A stretch of 6,801 nt of DNA from an uncultured Planctomycetota bacterium (lineage in GTDB: Bacteria; Planctomycetota; UBA1135; GCA-002686595), in assembly GCA_903829565.1 (NCBI GenBank), contig CAIKQM010000223.1, positions 1 through 6,801 on the forward strand. Reading direction: 5' to 3'. This document shows, one piece after another, positions 6,096-6,801 of the stretch; position 1 is the stretch's first letter, and each line of letters opens with the position of its first letter. Position numbers and translations under genes: made by a program. The notes below the pieces were generated by a model. That model saw only the letters and a list, made by a program, of their open reading frames with translations. It did no database searches and was not told the DNA's origin.

Positions 6096-6801
6096 ATGAC
6101 GAACCAGTTCCGCACCAACGCGCTGCTCCTAGGCATCGCCGCTGTGGCAGTCAGCTCCGCCGCTCAGGCCCAGCAGCTGCCGCGCAACACGACGGACATC
6201 CCGACCTCGACGGGCTACACCGAGAACGTTGACTTTGGCGACGTCGATCTCGACGGCGACTGGGACGCTGTCTTTGCTGATGGCGGCGACGCTGGCAACG
6301 ACCAGAGCAAGATCTGGATCAACCAAGGCTTCGCCCAAGGCGGCACCGTGGGCATCTTCGTCAACCGCACCGCGCAGCAGTTCCCGGTGATGCAGACCGA
6401 CGGTCGCGACATCGAGTTCGTCGACTTTGACAACGATGCCGACCTCGACATCTACCTGTCGAACACCTCGCAGATCAGCCAGCAAGGCAACAAGTGGTGG
6501 ACCAACATGGGCGGCGCTCAAGCGGGCACGGCCGGTTACTACCAAGACCAAACCATGGCCCGTTGGGTGGGCCTCGGTGGCGCAGGCTCGTCGATCGCGT
6601 CCACGCAGGTGTTGGTCAGCGGCGGCTACATCGACTTCAGCTGCGACTGCGACTTTGGTGACCTGGACAACGACGGTGACCTTGACCTCGTGCACTCGAG
6701 CTACGGCGGTGCCTTCGGCGGTCAATTGCCGACGCGCCTCTTCTTGAACGATGGCGTGGGCAACTTCCGCGAGTTCAACCCGAGCAACTTCCAGTTGCTG
6801 G
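6096..6801 (+). CDS. Secreted FG-GAP/VCBS-like calcium-loop repeat protein, N-terminal part
   Basis: The 235 visible codons encode an exported protein that continues past the window. Residues 1-25 form a signal peptide: charged start (MTNQFR), hydrophobic core ALLLGIAAVAVSSA, and an AQA cleavage site before QQLP. The mature part carries Asp-rich calcium-binding loops DVDLDGDWD (49-57), DFDNDADLD (110-118) and DLDNDGDLD (189-197), each followed by a short hydrophobic strand (AVFAD, IYLSN, LVHSS), then LFLNDGVGNF (215-224). This pattern is typical of FG-GAP/VCBS repeats that build integrin-like beta-propellers in extracellular proteins. Loop spacing is about 61 and 79 residues. An odd FSCDCDFGD puts two cysteines just before the third loop. 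Asn codons are all AAC and most Asp codons are GAC, a stronger bias than in the genes to the left, suggesting high expression. No Shine-Dalgarno is visible; the start is set by the signal peptide. Function (adhesion, polysaccharide binding or other) is unknown. Confidence 0.88.
   Translation, partial: MTNQFRTNALLLGIAAVAVSSAAQAQQLPRNTTDIPTSTGYTENVDFGDVDLDGDWDAVFADGGDAGNDQSKIWINQGFAQGGTVGIFVNRTAQQFPVMQTDGRDIEFVDFDNDADLDIYLSNTSQISQQGNKWWTNMGGAQAGTAGYYQDQTMARWVGLGGAGSSIASTQVLVSGGYIDFSCDCDFGDLDNDGDLDLVHSSYGGAFGGQLPTRLFLNDGVGNFREFNPSNFQLL

Noticed and set aside
5831..6232. Plus-strand open frame of about 133 codons across the leader
   Set aside because: It begins with TTG and overlaps the signal-peptide gene in another frame. 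Its composition is random (Arg/Pro/Ser) and no ribosome-binding site is visible.
6200..6700. Tandem DNA repeat in the FG-GAP gene
   Set aside because: The similarity is at the protein-motif level (Asp loops 61 and 79 residues apart). The intervening DNA is not repeated.
6129..6725. Minus-strand open frame of about 198 codons rich in Val/Ala
   Set aside because: It is the reverse complement of the Asp-rich calcium-loop repeats, and its low-complexity composition is a by-product of GAC/GTC codons.

Overview
The window is GC-rich, densely coding DNA holding five protein genes. Two of them run off the ends. It probably comes from a large-genome Gram-negative bacterium. A family-9 (heptosyltransferase-type) glycosyltransferase points to an outer-membrane or surface-glycan lifestyle. 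A secreted FG-GAP/VCBS-like calcium-loop protein, weak or absent Shine-Dalgarno sequences and high GC would suit Planctomycetota. Myxococcota or another deltaproteobacterial-type lineage cannot be excluded. The taxonomic guess is inference and of low to moderate confidence.

Layout. On the minus strand, reading leftward from about 2640, is a two-gene operon: a PaaK-type (phenylacetate-CoA-ligase-like) adenylate-forming ligase (2640-1114), then a FadI-type thiolase (1117 to beyond base 1). The two overlap by ATGA. Divergently, on the plus strand, is an aldehyde:ferredoxin oxidoreductase (AOR)-like protein (about 2724-4712). Its last ~80 residues look like a MoaD/ThiS beta-grasp (ubiquitin-like) domain ending exactly in Gly-Gly. 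Fifteen bases later comes a GT9 glycosyltransferase (4728-5792). A non-coding stretch of about 300 bases (5793-6095) contains two perfect palindromes and a UUCG-capped hairpin. The 5' part of a secreted FG-GAP-type protein gene then begins at 6096 and runs off the right edge.

How the genes may work together. The divergent block combines an acyl-CoA-forming ligase, a beta-ketothiolase and a putative tungsto/molybdo-enzyme of the acid/aldehyde-interconverting AOR family. A reasonable but unproven reading is a small carboxylic acid/acyl-CoA/aldehyde module controlled from one divergent promoter region. The most notable item is the AOR-MoaD fusion: a metallopterin enzyme carrying in cis a protein of the class that donates sulfur to the pterin. 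The AOR core itself is strongly diverged. It keeps four cluster-type cysteines and the DELGLD and GRGGL motifs, but parts of the pterin-binding half are eroded. The GT9 and FG-GAP genes look like cell-surface functions, and their link to the AOR may be positional only.

No tRNA, rRNA, CRISPR array, insertion sequence or attachment site was recognised.
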